A stretch of 32,936 nt of DNA from Comamonadaceae bacterium (GCA_947372495.1 CANBTZ010000006.1:1-32936), one strand, 5' to 3'; positions 8,948-17,472 are shown, numbered from the stretch's first letter. Made by a program: numbers and translations. The notes: a model not told the origin generated them from the sequence alone.

Positions 8948-9232
8948 ATGCCAATCCCGAAACTTTACAACTGGAATTTCGAAAAAAACCAGTTACTGCT
9001 CAAAGATCGAGGCATTTCTTTTGAGCGAATTGTTTTTGAAATCAGTCTTGGCAATGAGGTAGACGTGGTGTTGCACCCCAACCAAGACAAATACCCCGGA
9101 CAAATGATTTCCATGGTGGAAGTGGATGGTTATGTCTACGCCGTGCCTTTTGTTGAAACCGAGACCGAGATTTTTCTGAAAACCATCATCCCCAGCCGCA
9201 AGGCCACCAAGCACTACAGGAGCCAGTCATGA
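8948..9232 (+). CDS. BrnT-family toxin-like protein
   Basis: Product of 94 aa. The N-terminal WNFEKNQLLLKDRGISFE matches the BrnT pattern (W-x-x-x-K-N... K-x-x-I/V-S-F-E), followed by beta-strands and a C-terminal IIPSRKATKHY segment resembling the conserved R-x-A-x-x-x-E/H-x-x-x-Y end. BrnT proteins are small RNase toxins with a RelE-like fold. The gene precedes and overlaps its partner by 4 nt (toxin first, as in brnTA operons). The start is fixed by the promoter/operator immediately upstream, and the next ATG is far inside the domain. Base composition is slightly more AT-rich than its neighbours, as is common for acquired toxin-antitoxin modules. Confidence 0.72.
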   Translation: MPIPKLYNWNFEKNQLLLKDRGISFERIVFEISLGNEVDVVLHPNQDKYPGQMISMVEVDGYVYAVPFVETETEIFLKTIIPSRKATKHYRSQS

Positions 9233-9510
9233 CGAAAAAGCCGACTTATGACGATGAAGAATTGGACATCTTGCAGGCATTGGAAGCAGGCACGCTCAAG
9301 TCCGTTGCTGACGCTAAATCACGCCGCAAAGCCCACCAGACGACGGCCGAGGTGACGCTGAAAAAAGACCAACGCCTGAACATCCGCATTTCAAGTCGCG
9401 ACCTGAAAAGCCTTCAAGCGCGTGCGGTGGAAGAAGGCATCCCCTACCAAACGCTGGCGGCCAGCTTGCTGCACAAATACGTCAACGGGCACTTGGTCAA
9501 TCAACGCTAA
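9229..9510 (+). CDS. BrnA/CopG-type antitoxin-like protein
   Basis: Product of 93 aa. A hydrophilic N-terminus (1-40) is followed by a ribbon-helix-helix-like segment: the strand RLNIRISSRDLKSLQARA, then the helix EEGIPYQTLAASLLHKYV. This is the MetJ/Arc/CopG DNA-binding fold used by BrnA-type antitoxins. It overlaps the toxin gene by 4 nt (ATGA). It would neutralise the upstream toxin and repress the operon through the palindrome at 8929-8947. Assignment rests on operon position plus the RHH pattern. Confidence 0.72.
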   Translation: MTKKPTYDDEELDILQALEAGTLKSVADAKSRRKAHQTTAEVTLKKDQRLNIRISSRDLKSLQARAVEEGIPYQTLAASLLHKYVNGHLVNQR

Positions 9511-9548
9511 ACAAGCGCTGCACTCAGACGGTTAAGCCATCTTGCGAC

Positions 9549-9565
9549 CAAGATCACTGATCTTG
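9549..9565. repeat. Perfect 17-bp palindrome between the toxin-antitoxin pair and the yecA-like gene
   Basis: CAAGATC-ACT-GATCTTG, with 7-bp arms, lies 39 nt after the antitoxin stop and 13 nt before a TACAAT box (9578-9583) that may be the -10 of the next gene. There is no T-run, so an operator is more likely than a terminator; it could also be chance. Confidence 0.45.
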
Positions 9566-9609
9566 CTTGCACCCTCCTACAATCCAAGCCTGCAAAACAG
9601 GAACACCCC

Positions 9610-10374
9610 ATGAACACGACCGCTGGCTTGGAAGCCGAAGACTTTGACACCTTGGACAACATCCTCGACGACCTGCGCTCGCGGCACGACGAAACACCCC
9701 AGTGGGAATTTTGCGAAGGCTTTTTGGCCGCGCTGGCCTGCTGCCGCCGCGCCATCGACGCCGACGAATGGCTGCCCGTGCTGGTGGGCACCGACGAAGG
9801 CGGCTCGTTTGCGGACGACGCGCAGCGCGATCAGTTCCTGAGCCTGTGGAACCGCCGCTTTGCCGAAGTCCGCCTGGCGCTTGACACCGAAATCAAGGCG
9901 CTCGACGAAGACAAGGCCTACGCCCCCGAGATCATGGACGTGCGCGGCGCCATCGCCTCGCTGCCCGAAGAAGAACGCGCCGATGTGGCCGACGACGAAA
10001 TCCCGGCCTTCGCGCAGGTCTGGGCACTGGGCTTCATGTACGCGATCGAAAGCTGGCCCGAAGAATGGGAAGCCCCCAAGGACAAGGACGCGGCCAAATG
10101 GCACGACCTGTCGCTGCAGGCCATCGTGGCCGTCACCGAAGACGACACCGACGAGCCGACCCTCTCAGCCCTGTCGGAAGACGGCCCGCCCAGCGTGAGC
10201 GAAAACCGCCTGAACACCTACGGCGAAGCGCTGTGGGCCGTGTACGACCTGCGCGAGATCTGGCGCAACATCGGCCCCCGCGTGCAGCAAGTCATCAAGG
10301 AAGCCACGCCCGGCCGCAACGATGCGTGCTCGTGCGGCAGCGGCAAGAAGTACAAAAAGTGCTGCGGGGCCTGA
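9610..10374 (+). CDS. UPF0149/YecA-family protein with C-terminal SEC-C zinc motif
   Basis: Product of 254 aa, very acidic. The first roughly 190 residues show the YecA/YgfB (UPF0149) helical pattern, including the [14 protein letters not shown] and [20 protein letters not shown] blocks. The extreme C-terminus is a SEC-C motif, [17 protein letters not shown], with the C-x-C-x8-C-C zinc ligands also found at the end of SecA. Family members are common in Proteobacteria and their exact role is not settled; SEC-C ends bind zinc and can contact ribosomes or SecB. An AGGA motif 7 nt before the ATG supports the start. Confidence 0.85.
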   Translation: MNTTAGLEAEDFDTLDNILDDLRSRHDETPQWEFCEGFLAALACCRRAIDADEWLPVLVGTDEGGSFADDAQRDQFLSLWNRRFAEVRLALDTEIKALDEDKAYAPEIMDVRGAIASLPEEERADVADDEIPAFAQVWALGFMYAIESWPEEWEAPKDKDAAKWHDLSLQAIVAVTEDDTDEPTLSALSEDGPPSVSENRLNTYGEALWAVYDLREIWRNIGPRVQQVIKEATPGRNDACSCGSGKKYKKCCGA

Positions 10375-10382
10375 CCGCTTAA

Positions 10383-10404
10383 GGGGCTGATAGCCCCGCG
10401 TTTT
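10383..10404 (+). terminator. Probable terminator after the yecA-like gene
   Basis: Perfect 6-bp stem GGGGCT-GAT-AGCCCC (10383-10397), followed by GCG and TTTT. It lies 8 nt after the stop codon. The T-tract is short and offset, so strength is uncertain. Confidence 0.6.
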
Positions 10405-10546
10405 GTAGGAGCCCCCCCGGGGGGCGAATGCCAATGGTCCACTTTTCGCGGCGAGGGCGCCGCTCTCACAGAATTTGTGGGAGCCCCGCCCTCGGGGCGA
10501 TGGGTGGTCTGCAAGAGTTTCCGCGACGAGGGCGTCGCTCCTACAA
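10404..10546. repeat. REP-like palindromic elements, four units as two inverted pairs
   Basis: Units share the head GTAGGAGC or GTGGGAGC, a GC-rich palindromic body and a GCGA tail. Direct units lie at about 10405-10430 and 10476-10503; inverted units lie at about 10448-10470 and 10522-10545. This head-to-tail inverted pairing is BIME-like. The block fills the gap between two convergent genes (the yecA-like gene and the dehalogenase gene). The same family recurs at 16202-16279 and 31130-31253. No REP-associated transposase (RAYT) is in the window. Confidence 0.8.
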
Positions 10547-10548
10547 AA

Positions 10549-11472
10549 TCAAACCATCCACTTTGCCAGCGCGTCGCTGGTCGCCTCGGGCAACTCTTCA
10601 GGAATGAAGTGCCCCGCAGGCACGGCCTGACCTGAAACTTGGCCAGCACACTGCGCCTGCCAAAGCTCGAGTGGCTTGAACATGCGGTTGACGACGCCAC
10701 GCTCGCCCCACAGCACCAAAGTGTCGCAAGCGATTGAGTCGCCGCGCTCGCGGCCTTCGCGGTCGTGCTGCAAGTCGATGCCAGCACTGGCACGGTAGTC
10801 TTCGGCCGCGCTGTGGATGGCTGCTGACCAGCCCTTGTCGTTCAAGGCTGGGTTGCAAAAAGCGCGTTCGTATTCGGCCAGTGCCTCAGGCTCGATGTAG
10901 CTCAAGCCTTGACTGCCCCAACCGCCGAGCTTGGCGTGCAAATAGGCTTTGGCGTTGCCGCCAATCATGAATTCGGGCAAGGGCGCGGGCTGGATCAAAT
11001 GGAACCAGTGGTAGTAGGCCTGAGCAAAAGCCATGTCGGTTCGGGCGTACATGTCGAACGTGGGCGCGATGTCGATGACACACAGCTTCTTGACCCGCGA
11101 AGCATGGTCCAGCGCCAAGCGGTGCGCCACGCGCCCGCCCCGGTCGTGACCACACAAAAAGAAGTCCTGCACACCCAGTGCGTCGAGCAGGCTCACCACC
11201 TCTTGTGCCATGGCCCGCTTGCTGTAGTGCGCGTGTTCGGCGTCCCCCACTTCGTGCGACGAATCACCGTAACCCCGCAGGTCGGGCATGACGATGCGGT
11301 ACTGGCCACTCAGCCGCTGCGCGACGCGGTGCCACATCACATGCGTTTGCGGAAAGCCGTGCAGCAAGACCAGCACAGGCTTGGCGCTTTGCCAATTGGC
11401 TGAACGCCGAAACGTGACGGGCAAACCCTGAACGCTCAGGGTCTGCTTTTCAAAGCCTTCGAACCAGGCCAC
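10549..11472 (-). CDS. Alpha/beta hydrolase, fluoroacetate (haloacetate) dehalogenase-like
   Basis: Product of 307 aa. All residues known to matter in fluoroacetate dehalogenases are present in the expected order. These are the nucleophile Asp110 and carboxylate-binding Arg111/Arg114 in GHDRGGR, the acid Asp134 in VIDIAPT, the fluoride-pocket pair His155-Trp156 in YYHWFHLIQPAPLPE, Tyr226 in EDYRA, and the catalytic His288 in AGHFIPEE. HGFPQ and DLRGYGDS are the usual oxyanion-region motifs. The reaction known for the family is hydrolytic removal of fluoride or chloride from haloacetate to give glycolate. The gene is last in a minus-strand catabolic operon, 3 nt after the solute-binding protein gene. 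The true substrate may be another small haloacid. Confidence 0.85.
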   Translation of the reverse strand: MAWFEGFEKQTLSVQGLPVTFRRSANWQSAKPVLVLLHGFPQTHVMWHRVAQRLSGQYRIVMPDLRGYGDSSHEVGDAEHAHYSKRAMAQEVVSLLDALGVQDFFLCGHDRGGRVAHRLALDHASRVKKLCVIDIAPTFDMYARTDMAFAQAYYHWFHLIQPAPLPEFMIGGNAKAYLHAKLGGWGSQGLSYIEPEALAEYERAFCNPALNDKGWSAAIHSAAEDYRASAGIDLQHDREGRERGDSIACDTLVLWGERGVVNRMFKPLELWQAQCAGQVSGQAVPAGHFIPEELPEATSDALAKWMV

Positions 11473-11475
11473 GCT

Positions 11476-12480
11476 TCAGTCCACCTTGGCGCCAGAGGCC
11501 TTGACCACGGCGGCCCATTTCTTGTGCTCGGCTTCGATCATCGTGGCGAATTGCGCCGAGGTGTTGCCGCTCGGAATGGCGCCTTGCAACTGCAGTTTTT
11601 CCTTGATCGCCGGGCTGTTCAAGGACTTGGCCACTTCCTGCTGGATGCGGTTGACGATGTCCATGGGTGTGCCCGCCGGGGCCAGCAAGCCGAACCAGCT
11701 GCTGGCTTCAAAGCCCTTGAGGCCAGCCGCCTCTTCGATGGTCGGCACATCAGGCAAGGCCGAAGAACGCTGGCCACTGGTCACCGCCAAAGCCTTGATC
11801 TTGCCGCCCTTGATGAGCTGCATGGCCGATGGCAGGTTGTCGAACATCACATCCATGTTGCCTGCAGCCAGGTCCATGAGCGCTGGGCTGGAGCCGCGGT
11901 AAGGAATGTGCGCCATGAAAATGCCGGTCTGACTTTTGAACAACTCGCCCGCCAGATGGATCGACGTGCCGTTGCCACTGGACGCCATGTTCAGCTTACC
12001 GGGGTTGGCACGGGCGTACTTGATGAAGTCGTTGACGTTGTTGATCTTGTGGGTGGCGGCCAGGTCGGCGTTGACCACCATCACATTGGGCACCCCCGCC
12101 ACCAAGGTGACGGGCACAAAGTCTTTGAAGGGGTCGTAGGGCAGCTTGGCGTACAGGGCACGGTTGATGCCGTGCGTGCCCACCGTGCCCATGAGCAGGG
12201 TGTAGCCGTCACCTGGCGACTTGGCGACGATTTCGGCGCCCAGATTGCCACCCGCTCCGCCCTTGTTCTCCACCACAAACTGCTGACCAAAGGCCCGGGA
12301 CAGCTCAGGCGCCACAGCGCGGGCCAGGATGTCGGTGGTGCCACCGGGCGCAAAAGGCACGACGATCTTGACCGGTTTGGTGGGCCAGGCGCCCTGGGCC
12401 CAGGCGGCAGACGTTGTGGCCAGCAAGGCGGCGGCAGCCAATCCGCCCAGGGTGCGACGACGGTGGAATGTGGGGGTCAT
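11476..12480 (-). CDS. Bug/TctC-family periplasmic solute-binding protein (tripartite tricarboxylate transport)
   Basis: Product of 334 aa with a signal peptide (HRRRTLGG, hydrophobic core, cleavage near AWA-QG at about residue 28). Next is the typical Bug start [23 protein letters not shown], and later [23 protein letters not shown] and [24 protein letters not shown]-type segments. These proteins bind organic acids such as dicarboxylates and aromatic acids. No TctA or TctB membrane partner is nearby, as is common for the many orphan Bug genes of Burkholderiales. An AGGAGA ribosome-binding site precedes the ATG. Its place in the operon suggests uptake or sensing of the pathway substrate. Confidence 0.92.
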   Translation of the reverse strand: MTPTFHRRRTLGGLAAAALLATTSAAWAQGAWPTKPVKIVVPFAPGGTTDILARAVAPELSRAFGQQFVVENKGGAGGNLGAEIVAKSPGDGYTLLMGTVGTHGINRALYAKLPYDPFKDFVPVTLVAGVPNVMVVNADLAATHKINNVNDFIKYARANPGKLNMASSGNGTSIHLAGELFKSQTGIFMAHIPYRGSSPALMDLAAGNMDVMFDNLPSAMQLIKGGKIKALAVTSGQRSSALPDVPTIEEAAGLKGFEASSWFGLLAPAGTPMDIVNRIQQEVAKSLNSPAIKEKLQLQGAIPSGNTSAQFATMIEAEHKKWAAVVKASGAKVD

Positions 12481-12558
12481 GCGGGTCTCCTAACGATGCC
12501 CCCATGATGCCACCGTGCGCGCCAAACGCTGTCACAGCGGGGGCACAAAGCCCGGGAT

Positions 12559-14103
12559 TTAAGGGTTTGTCAGGAGTCGCTGCAGTTGTGGCTTGAGCAC
12601 CTTGCCCAAGGCACTCTTGGGCAGGCTGTCCATGAACACCACGCGGCGCGGCAGCTTGAAGCGGGCGATGCGCGACTGCAGGTGGGCCAGCACGGCTTCG
12701 GCGCTCAGGGCTTGCCCTTCGGCGTCGGCACTGCGCACCAGCACTGCCACAGGCACTTCGCCCCAGCGCGCATCGGGCAGACCGACCACCGCGTTCTCGG
12801 CCACGCCGGGCAAGGTGACGAGTTGGTTTTCAATTTCGGCCGGGTAGATGTTTTCGCCGCCCGAGATGATCATGTCTTTGCTGCGGCCCACGATGGTGAT
12901 GCAGCCGTCTTCGGCGCGCTGGCCCAGGTCACCGGAATGGAACCAGCCGTCGTGCAAGCCGATGCCGGTCATGCCTTGTGCGCTCCAATAGCCGCGCATC
13001 AGGTTGGCGGCGCGGATGCAGACTTCGCCCGTTTCACCGGGGCCGACTTCCCGACCTTGAACGTCGATCAGTTTGACTTGCGCTTCAGGCTGCGGCCAGC
13101 CCGAAGCGCCCACGCGGGCCATGGCCTCGGGCAAGCGCAGCACGATGGACACGGGGCCAGTTTCGGTGGTGCCATAGACCTGACCCACAGGCACCCCGCG
13201 TGCGTGCAGGGTTTCGAGGTAAGCCACAGGCACGGTGGACGAGCCGGTCATGATGCCGTGCAGGCAGGCTAGCGAAGTGTCGGCCCAGCGCGGGTGTTCA
13301 AACAAGGCGCGCATGGTGGCGGGCACCAAGAGCGACAGCGTGGGGCGGCTCGTGTGCATTTCATCCAACCAAGCCGATGGGTCAAAGCGCGGGTGCAGCA
13401 CCACCTCCACCCCCGCCAGCAGCGCAGGCAAAGTCTGGATGCACAGGCCGCCCACATGGAACATCGGCAGCGTGGACAGCACCTTATCGCCCGGAACAAA
13501 GTCGTGCGCCCAAGCACTGGCGCGGGCATTGGCCAGCAGCGCGGCTTGTGTGTGCACCGCCCCCTTGGGCACGCCCGTGGTGCCCGAGGTGTAAACCAGC
13601 AGCAGCGGCAGCTCGCTGTGCACAGTGGGCCGTGGCAGACCGCGTGGTGAAGCGGTGGCGATCAGGGTGTCGTGGTGCGTGTGCTGCAGGTCAGCGCCTT
13701 GCAGCGCACGGGCAGTATCGGCATGGTGGTTGTCGTGCACCAGCAGGCGCGGCTGAGCGTCTTGCATGACCTGCTGCAACTCGGGTACCGCCAAGCGAAA
13801 GTTGAGCGGCAAGAACACCGCACCCAAACGGGCACAGGCCACCAGCGTGACCAACTGCAGCTCGTGGTTAAACCCGAGCCAGGCCACGCGGTCCCCCGGC
13901 TGCACGCCCCAGGTGGACTGCAGGTGCGCGGTGACGCGCTCCACGCGCCGCCAGAACTTGGCGAAGTCGTAGGCGAAAGTGCTGTCACCCGTCTGGGTGG
14001 CTTTGCACTCATCGCCCCGGAAGGTCATGGCGGGCTGCGTGCCGCAGTCCTGCGCCAGCTGCGCAAAGCGGGCCGCGAGGGGGCTGGTCTCGTCGCCCAA
14101 CAT
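12559..14103 (-). CDS. AMP-dependent acyl-CoA synthetase/ligase
   Basis: Product of 514 aa of the ANL superfamily. It shows the P-loop-like A3 motif YTSGTTGVPKGAV, the A5-type YGTTETGP, the A7 core HDGWFHSGDLG, the hinge GRSKDMIISGGENIYPAEIE, and the catalytic-lysine motif PKSALGKVLK near the C-terminus. It activates a carboxylic acid to its CoA thioester via an adenylate. The frame extends 19 codons upstream, but the ATG at 14103 overlaps the stop of the preceding gene (TGATG), so that start is preferred. The overall pattern fits medium/long-chain or aryl-acid CoA ligases; the substrate is unknown, and the operon suggests an acid derived from ring cleavage. Confidence 0.9.
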   Translation of the reverse strand: MLGDETSPLAARFAQLAQDCGTQPAMTFRGDECKATQTGDSTFAYDFAKFWRRVERVTAHLQSTWGVQPGDRVAWLGFNHELQLVTLVACARLGAVFLPLNFRLAVPELQQVMQDAQPRLLVHDNHHADTARALQGADLQHTHHDTLIATASPRGLPRPTVHSELPLLLVYTSGTTGVPKGAVHTQAALLANARASAWAHDFVPGDKVLSTLPMFHVGGLCIQTLPALLAGVEVVLHPRFDPSAWLDEMHTSRPTLSLLVPATMRALFEHPRWADTSLACLHGIMTGSSTVPVAYLETLHARGVPVGQVYGTTETGPVSIVLRLPEAMARVGASGWPQPEAQVKLIDVQGREVGPGETGEVCIRAANLMRGYWSAQGMTGIGLHDGWFHSGDLGQRAEDGCITIVGRSKDMIISGGENIYPAEIENQLVTLPGVAENAVVGLPDARWGEVPVAVLVRSADAEGQALSAEAVLAHLQSRIARFKLPRRVVFMDSLPKSALGKVLKPQLQRLLTNP

Positions 14104-15383
14104 CACTCGTCTTTTTCGCCAGGTTCGTACAGGGCTTCGCGACCGATGCGGTCCATGCACAGCTCAGCCGTCCAGGGCAGCATGAGCGAGCCGCAGCGTG
14201 CATCGCGGTAGAGGCGCTCCAGCGGCAGGCTTTTGAGCATGGACTGGCCGCCGCAGGTGCGGATCGCCAAGCGGGCGATGTCTTGCGCGTTTTCCATGAT
14301 GGTGTATTGCGCGGCATAGGCGCGCAGGCGGGTGGACTTGGCTGGATCGACCTTGGCGTCTTCAATGGCGCGCAAGAACAGGTTGCGGGTTTGTTCGAGC
14401 TTGATGAACATCTCGGCCACGGCGATCTGCTTGGTCGCAAACTGGCGGCGCTTGACGGGGCCTGTGCCTGGAATCTCGCCACGCAGATAAGCCACAGTGA
14501 AGTCGTACGCCGCTTGCGCGATGCCCATGTAGGTGGGCGAGAGCGTCATGAACATGTGCGGCCAGCGGCTGGCCGCCTGGAAGTACAGGCCTTGCGGCAT
14601 GAGCGCCGCGTCGTCGGGCACGAACACGTCTTTGAAGATCAGGTTGCGCGACACGGTGGCGCGCATGCCCAGAGGGTCCCAGTCGCCCTCGACCGTCAGA
14701 CCCGGCGCGGTGCGCGGCACAGCCAAGTACAGCGTGTCGCGGCGCGAGAGGTCGGCATCGGGTTTCTTTTCAGTGCAAAGCACGCCAAAGTAATCGGCAG
14801 CATCTGACAGTGAGGCGAAGATTTTTTTGCCGTTGATCTTCCAACCGCCATCGACCTTGACGGCGAGGGTGCCGAAGGGTTGTGCGCCCGCAGCAGCTGC
14901 ACCACCTTCCGAGAAAGGCTGCGCGTAAATCGCGCCGTCTTTCACCACGCGGGCAAAGTGCGTGGCCTGGTGCGTGCGGTGGATGGCGCGTTGCTCGGGC
15001 GTCATCTCCAGGTCTTCAGACAACAAGCCGCTCCAGAGCATGGTGCAGACGTGCATGTTGAAGGTGAGCGCCGTGGCACCGCAGTAGCGACCGATCTCGG
15101 CCGAGACCATCGCATAGGTGGCGTAGTCGGCGCCGTGGCCGCCGTGCGCCTCGGGCACACAAAGCGCCAGCAGGCCGGAGTCGCGCATGTCGTCGTAGTT
15201 GGCAAACGGGAACTGCGCGTCGCGGTCGAGTTGCGCGGCGCGGGGGGCGAACTTCTCGCGGCCCAGCTGCCGGGCCAGGGCCATCAGCTTTTGCTGTTTT
15301 TCGGTCAGGGGGTAATCGTCGCCACAAATCGGCATGACGGTGGGCATGGTTTTGGGCATAGTCTTTTCTTGCGCGTCGGTCAT
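14103..15383 (-). CDS. Acyl-CoA dehydrogenase-family flavoprotein lacking the canonical C-terminal catalytic Glu
   Basis: Product of 426 aa. The N-terminal helical domain includes GLLALCVPEAHGGHGADYATYAMVSAEIGRYCGATALTF-like blocks (split here for reference). The middle beta-domain contains DPLGMRATVSRNLIFKDVFVP, and a C-terminal helical domain ends in LERLYRDAR. At the position where most family members have a YEG(T/S) loop with the catalytic Glu, this protein reads RCGSLMLPWTAELCMDRIG (396-414), and no obvious Glu substitutes. Such variants can be flavin-dependent monooxygenases (DszC/HpaB-like group) or other non-dehydrogenase enzymes. It overlaps the hydrolase gene upstream (ATGA) and the ligase gene downstream (TGATG). 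A flavin reductase gene sits in the divergent operon. Confidence 0.85.
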   Translation of the reverse strand: MTDAQEKTMPKTMPTVMPICGDDYPLTEKQQKLMALARQLGREKFAPRAAQLDRDAQFPFANYDDMRDSGLLALCVPEAHGGHGADYATYAMVSAEIGRYCGATALTFNMHVCTMLWSGLLSEDLEMTPEQRAIHRTHQATHFARVVKDGAIYAQPFSEGGAAAAGAQPFGTLAVKVDGGWKINGKKIFASLSDAADYFGVLCTEKKPDADLSRRDTLYLAVPRTAPGLTVEGDWDPLGMRATVSRNLIFKDVFVPDDAALMPQGLYFQAASRWPHMFMTLSPTYMGIAQAAYDFTVAYLRGEIPGTGPVKRRQFATKQIAVAEMFIKLEQTRNLFLRAIEDAKVDPAKSTRLRAYAAQYTIMENAQDIARLAIRTCGGQSMLKSLPLERLYRDARCGSLMLPWTAELCMDRIGREALYEPGEKDE

Positions 15384-16162
15384 GGTTTCACGTCCTTCAG
15401 GAATTTTTCGAGTTCGGCGTTGAACGCCTCGGGCTGTTCGTACTGCAGCAAATGGCCCGCGCCCGCCAAGCAGGCGTAGCGCGCACCGGGGATCTTTTGC
15501 GCCATCCGCTCCATCACGGCGGGTGGCGCGGTGCGGTCGTTCTCAGCGGCCAAACACAGCACGGGCACGGTGATGGTGGGCAAGGCGGCGCGTTGCTCGA
15601 ACTGCACCAGCGTATGCAAGGCAGCGCGGTAGGTGTCGGGCGCGATGGCGGCCATGCCCTCGCGGGCCAACGCCAGGCCAGGCGCGGTGCTGCTGGGCGC
15701 GACCATCGAAGGGATCAAACGGTCGGCGATGTCGGCCATGGTCTTGCCCGCTTCCAGCGGGGCCAGGCGTTGCGCCAAAAACTGCTTTTGGAAATCACCG
15801 TCGCTGTTGCCAAAGGCCGGGCTGCTGGCGGCCAGCACCATGGCGCGTATGCGCTTGGGCGCTTGCGTCCAGGCCTGCAGAGCAACCATCGCCCCCATGC
15901 TGTGGCCCACCAGCACCGCTTGCTGGATGTGCGCGGCATCCAGCATCTGCCACAAGGCACGCGCCAGGTGCGCAAAATCGTAAGGGTCAATCATGGGGCT
16001 GTCGCCGTAACCGGGCATGTCCCAGGCCAGGCTGCGCCAACCCAATGCGGCCACATGCGCTTGTTGCGGTGCCCAGCCCTGCCTGCCGCCGCCAATGCCG
16101 TGCAAAAACACCACGGCTGGGTGCTGGGGCGAGCCCACGTCGGTGAATGCAGGCGTGCTCAT
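15380..16162 (-). CDS. Alpha/beta-fold hydrolase
   Basis: Product of 260 aa from the ATG at 16162, which has AGAGG about 8 nt upstream; a GTG three codons earlier (16171) is possible but badly spaced. The catalytic triad is visible: Ser88 in GHSMGAM, Asp209 in ENDRTAPP and His237 in GAGHLLQYEQPE. HGIGGGRQGW forms the oxyanion region. The family covers C-C bond hydrolases, esterases and deformylases. Next to a NicX-like dioxygenase, a hydrolase acting on the ring-cleavage product (as the deformylase NicD does in nicotinate catabolism) is the natural inference but is not proven. The stop overlaps the start of the next gene. Confidence 0.88.
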   Translation of the reverse strand: MSTPAFTDVGSPQHPAVVFLHGIGGGRQGWAPQQAHVAALGWRSLAWDMPGYGDSPMIDPYDFAHLARALWQMLDAAHIQQAVLVGHSMGAMVALQAWTQAPKRIRAMVLAASSPAFGNSDGDFQKQFLAQRLAPLEAGKTMADIADRLIPSMVAPSSTAPGLALAREGMAAIAPDTYRAALHTLVQFEQRAALPTITVPVLCLAAENDRTAPPAVMERMAQKIPGARYACLAGAGHLLQYEQPEAFNAELEKFLKDVKP

Positions 16163-16201
16163 CAACGGCACCTCTCAAATATCCGCTGCATACCCCATCT
16201 C

Positions 16202-16279
16202 CTGTGGGAGGCCGCCCCTGCGGCCGAATGACTGAAGCGGCTCCGATCGAAATTCGCGAGCAGGGGCTCGCTCCCACAG
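16202..16279. repeat. REP-like palindromic elements, one inverted pair
   Basis: A direct unit at 16202-16230 starts CTGTGGGAGGCCGC and an inverted unit at 16253-16279 ends GCTCGCTCCCACAG. They lie between the NicX-like gene and the hydrolase gene, inside the presumed operon, so the pair would form a large hairpin in the mRNA and may change relative expression of the two parts. Confidence 0.78.
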
Positions 16280-16301
16280 GGAGATGCCAGTGCCAGCACG
16301 C

Positions 16302-17387
16302 TCATTGGAGGGAACCCATTTGCACCACACCCGCGTCCACCACCACCGTGTCGTCGAGCCGAATGGTGCAGCCGCGCATGGGCAAATCGAAATGCCCCAG
16401 TGTGTGGCGGCCCGCCACCTCGTTGGCCCCGGTCGAGTACAAAAAGTTGCCCGCAAAGGCCCGTAGCTCGGTGCCGTTGCAGTCGCGCTTGTCATAAAAC
16501 GCCATGGCGTCCCAACGCGCCGCCGGGTTCAGGCCAAAGCCCACATGCGAGACGGCATAGGCGGCGCGGTGGCCTTCAGCGTCTTCCCAGGCTTTCCAGT
16601 AGCCGCGCATCATGTCCACATCCACGCCCTGCCCTTCGATGGCGACCACGCTGTCGTTCTCGATGGTCAAGCGGATCGTGTCGCGCAAATAGCTTTTGAA
16701 GGTCAGGTTCACATCACCCGGGGCCATGACCAGCGTGCCGTTGACACTGCCTGCGGCCGGGAAAGCCAGCGCCAGCCCGGCAGGCCAGTGCGACACCATG
16801 CCCGGCTTGGGGCAAAAGCCCCACACGCCGCCGACCACCGCTTGTTTGTCGCCATGTTTCAGGTTCACGCGCAGGTCGGTGCCTGCGGCAGACGTGACGT
16901 GCATTTGTTGCGCAGCACGGAGCTTCTTCATGGCGGCACGCACCACGCCTTCGAGCGCCGGATCGGGCACGGTGCGCTCCAAAATTTCAGGGTGCTCGTT
17001 GGACACCATCAAGAGACGCGGCATGTGGCCGTCCACGCCCTTCATGATGGTGGGCAACTCGGGCGCGTGCAGCAAGCCTTCGACGGTGCAGTCCACCACC
17101 ATGTCGGCGCGGGCGAGAGCTGCCACCACGGGGCCGAGTTGCCCAATAGCGTCACTCGCGCCTGTGGAGCGCACGGGCGCGGGGGCGGTGAGCGCGGGCG
17201 TTGTCAAAGTCACCTCGAACACGCGGGCACCCATGGCCTCCAGCGCGAGGCGGGCCAAGTCCACGTTGATCCGTCGTGATTGGGTTTCGGCCAAAATAGC
17301 GACCACTTCGCCAGGCTGCACCTTGCACAGCGTGAAGGTGCGGGTAAAGGCCGCGAGCCACCTGTTTTCGATTCGTTCCACCAGCAT
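16302..17387 (-). CDS. NicX-like Fe(II) dioxygenase (2,5-dihydroxypyridine 5,6-dioxygenase family)
   Basis: Product of 361 aa, close to the roughly 350 aa of NicX. The C-terminal half carries NicX-like blocks: HWPAGLALAFP, GTLVMAPGD, FKSYLRDTIRLTIE, SHVGFGLNP, RAFAGNFLYSTG and GHFDLPMRGCTI. The iron ligands of NicX (two His and one Asp) correspond to His281, His332 and Asp334, with the same H-x-D spacing. The family shares its fold with M29 aminopeptidases, which is a possible database label. The start at 17387 has AAGGAGA just upstream; a longer frame exists but lacks this. As first gene of the minus-strand operon it probably performs ring cleavage of a hydroxylated N-heterocycle or related substrate. 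The substrate is not known. Confidence 0.8.
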   Translation of the reverse strand: MLVERIENRWLAAFTRTFTLCKVQPGEVVAILAETQSRRINVDLARLALEAMGARVFEVTLTTPALTAPAPVRSTGASDAIGQLGPVVAALARADMVVDCTVEGLLHAPELPTIMKGVDGHMPRLLMVSNEHPEILERTVPDPALEGVVRAAMKKLRAAQQMHVTSAAGTDLRVNLKHGDKQAVVGGVWGFCPKPGMVSHWPAGLALAFPAAGSVNGTLVMAPGDVNLTFKSYLRDTIRLTIENDSVVAIEGQGVDVDMMRGYWKAWEDAEGHRAAYAVSHVGFGLNPAARWDAMAFYDKRDCNGTELRAFAGNFLYSTGANEVAGRHTLGHFDLPMRGCTIRLDDTVVVDAGVVQMGSLQ

Positions 17388-17450
17388 GCTTGTCTCCTTG
17401 ACGGACAGGTTCTGCGCACGACGCACTCGACCTCATGCCAAACAGTTTAT

Positions 17451-17472
17451 ATGAATATTCATGTAAATTCAT
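17451..17472. promoter_or_regulatory. Candidate MarR operator and promoter region of the divergon
   Basis: Between the divergent starts (17387 and 17486) lies the perfect 12-bp palindrome ATGAATATTCAT (17451-17462), followed by another ATTCAT half-site (17467-17472). On the minus strand TGGATG and TATAAA, 18 bp apart, bracket the palindrome and could be the promoter of the NicX-like operon. On the plus strand CATAAT (17474-17479) lies 6 nt before the flavin reductase ATG. The MarR protein encoded at 18031 is the obvious candidate binder. Confidence 0.55.
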
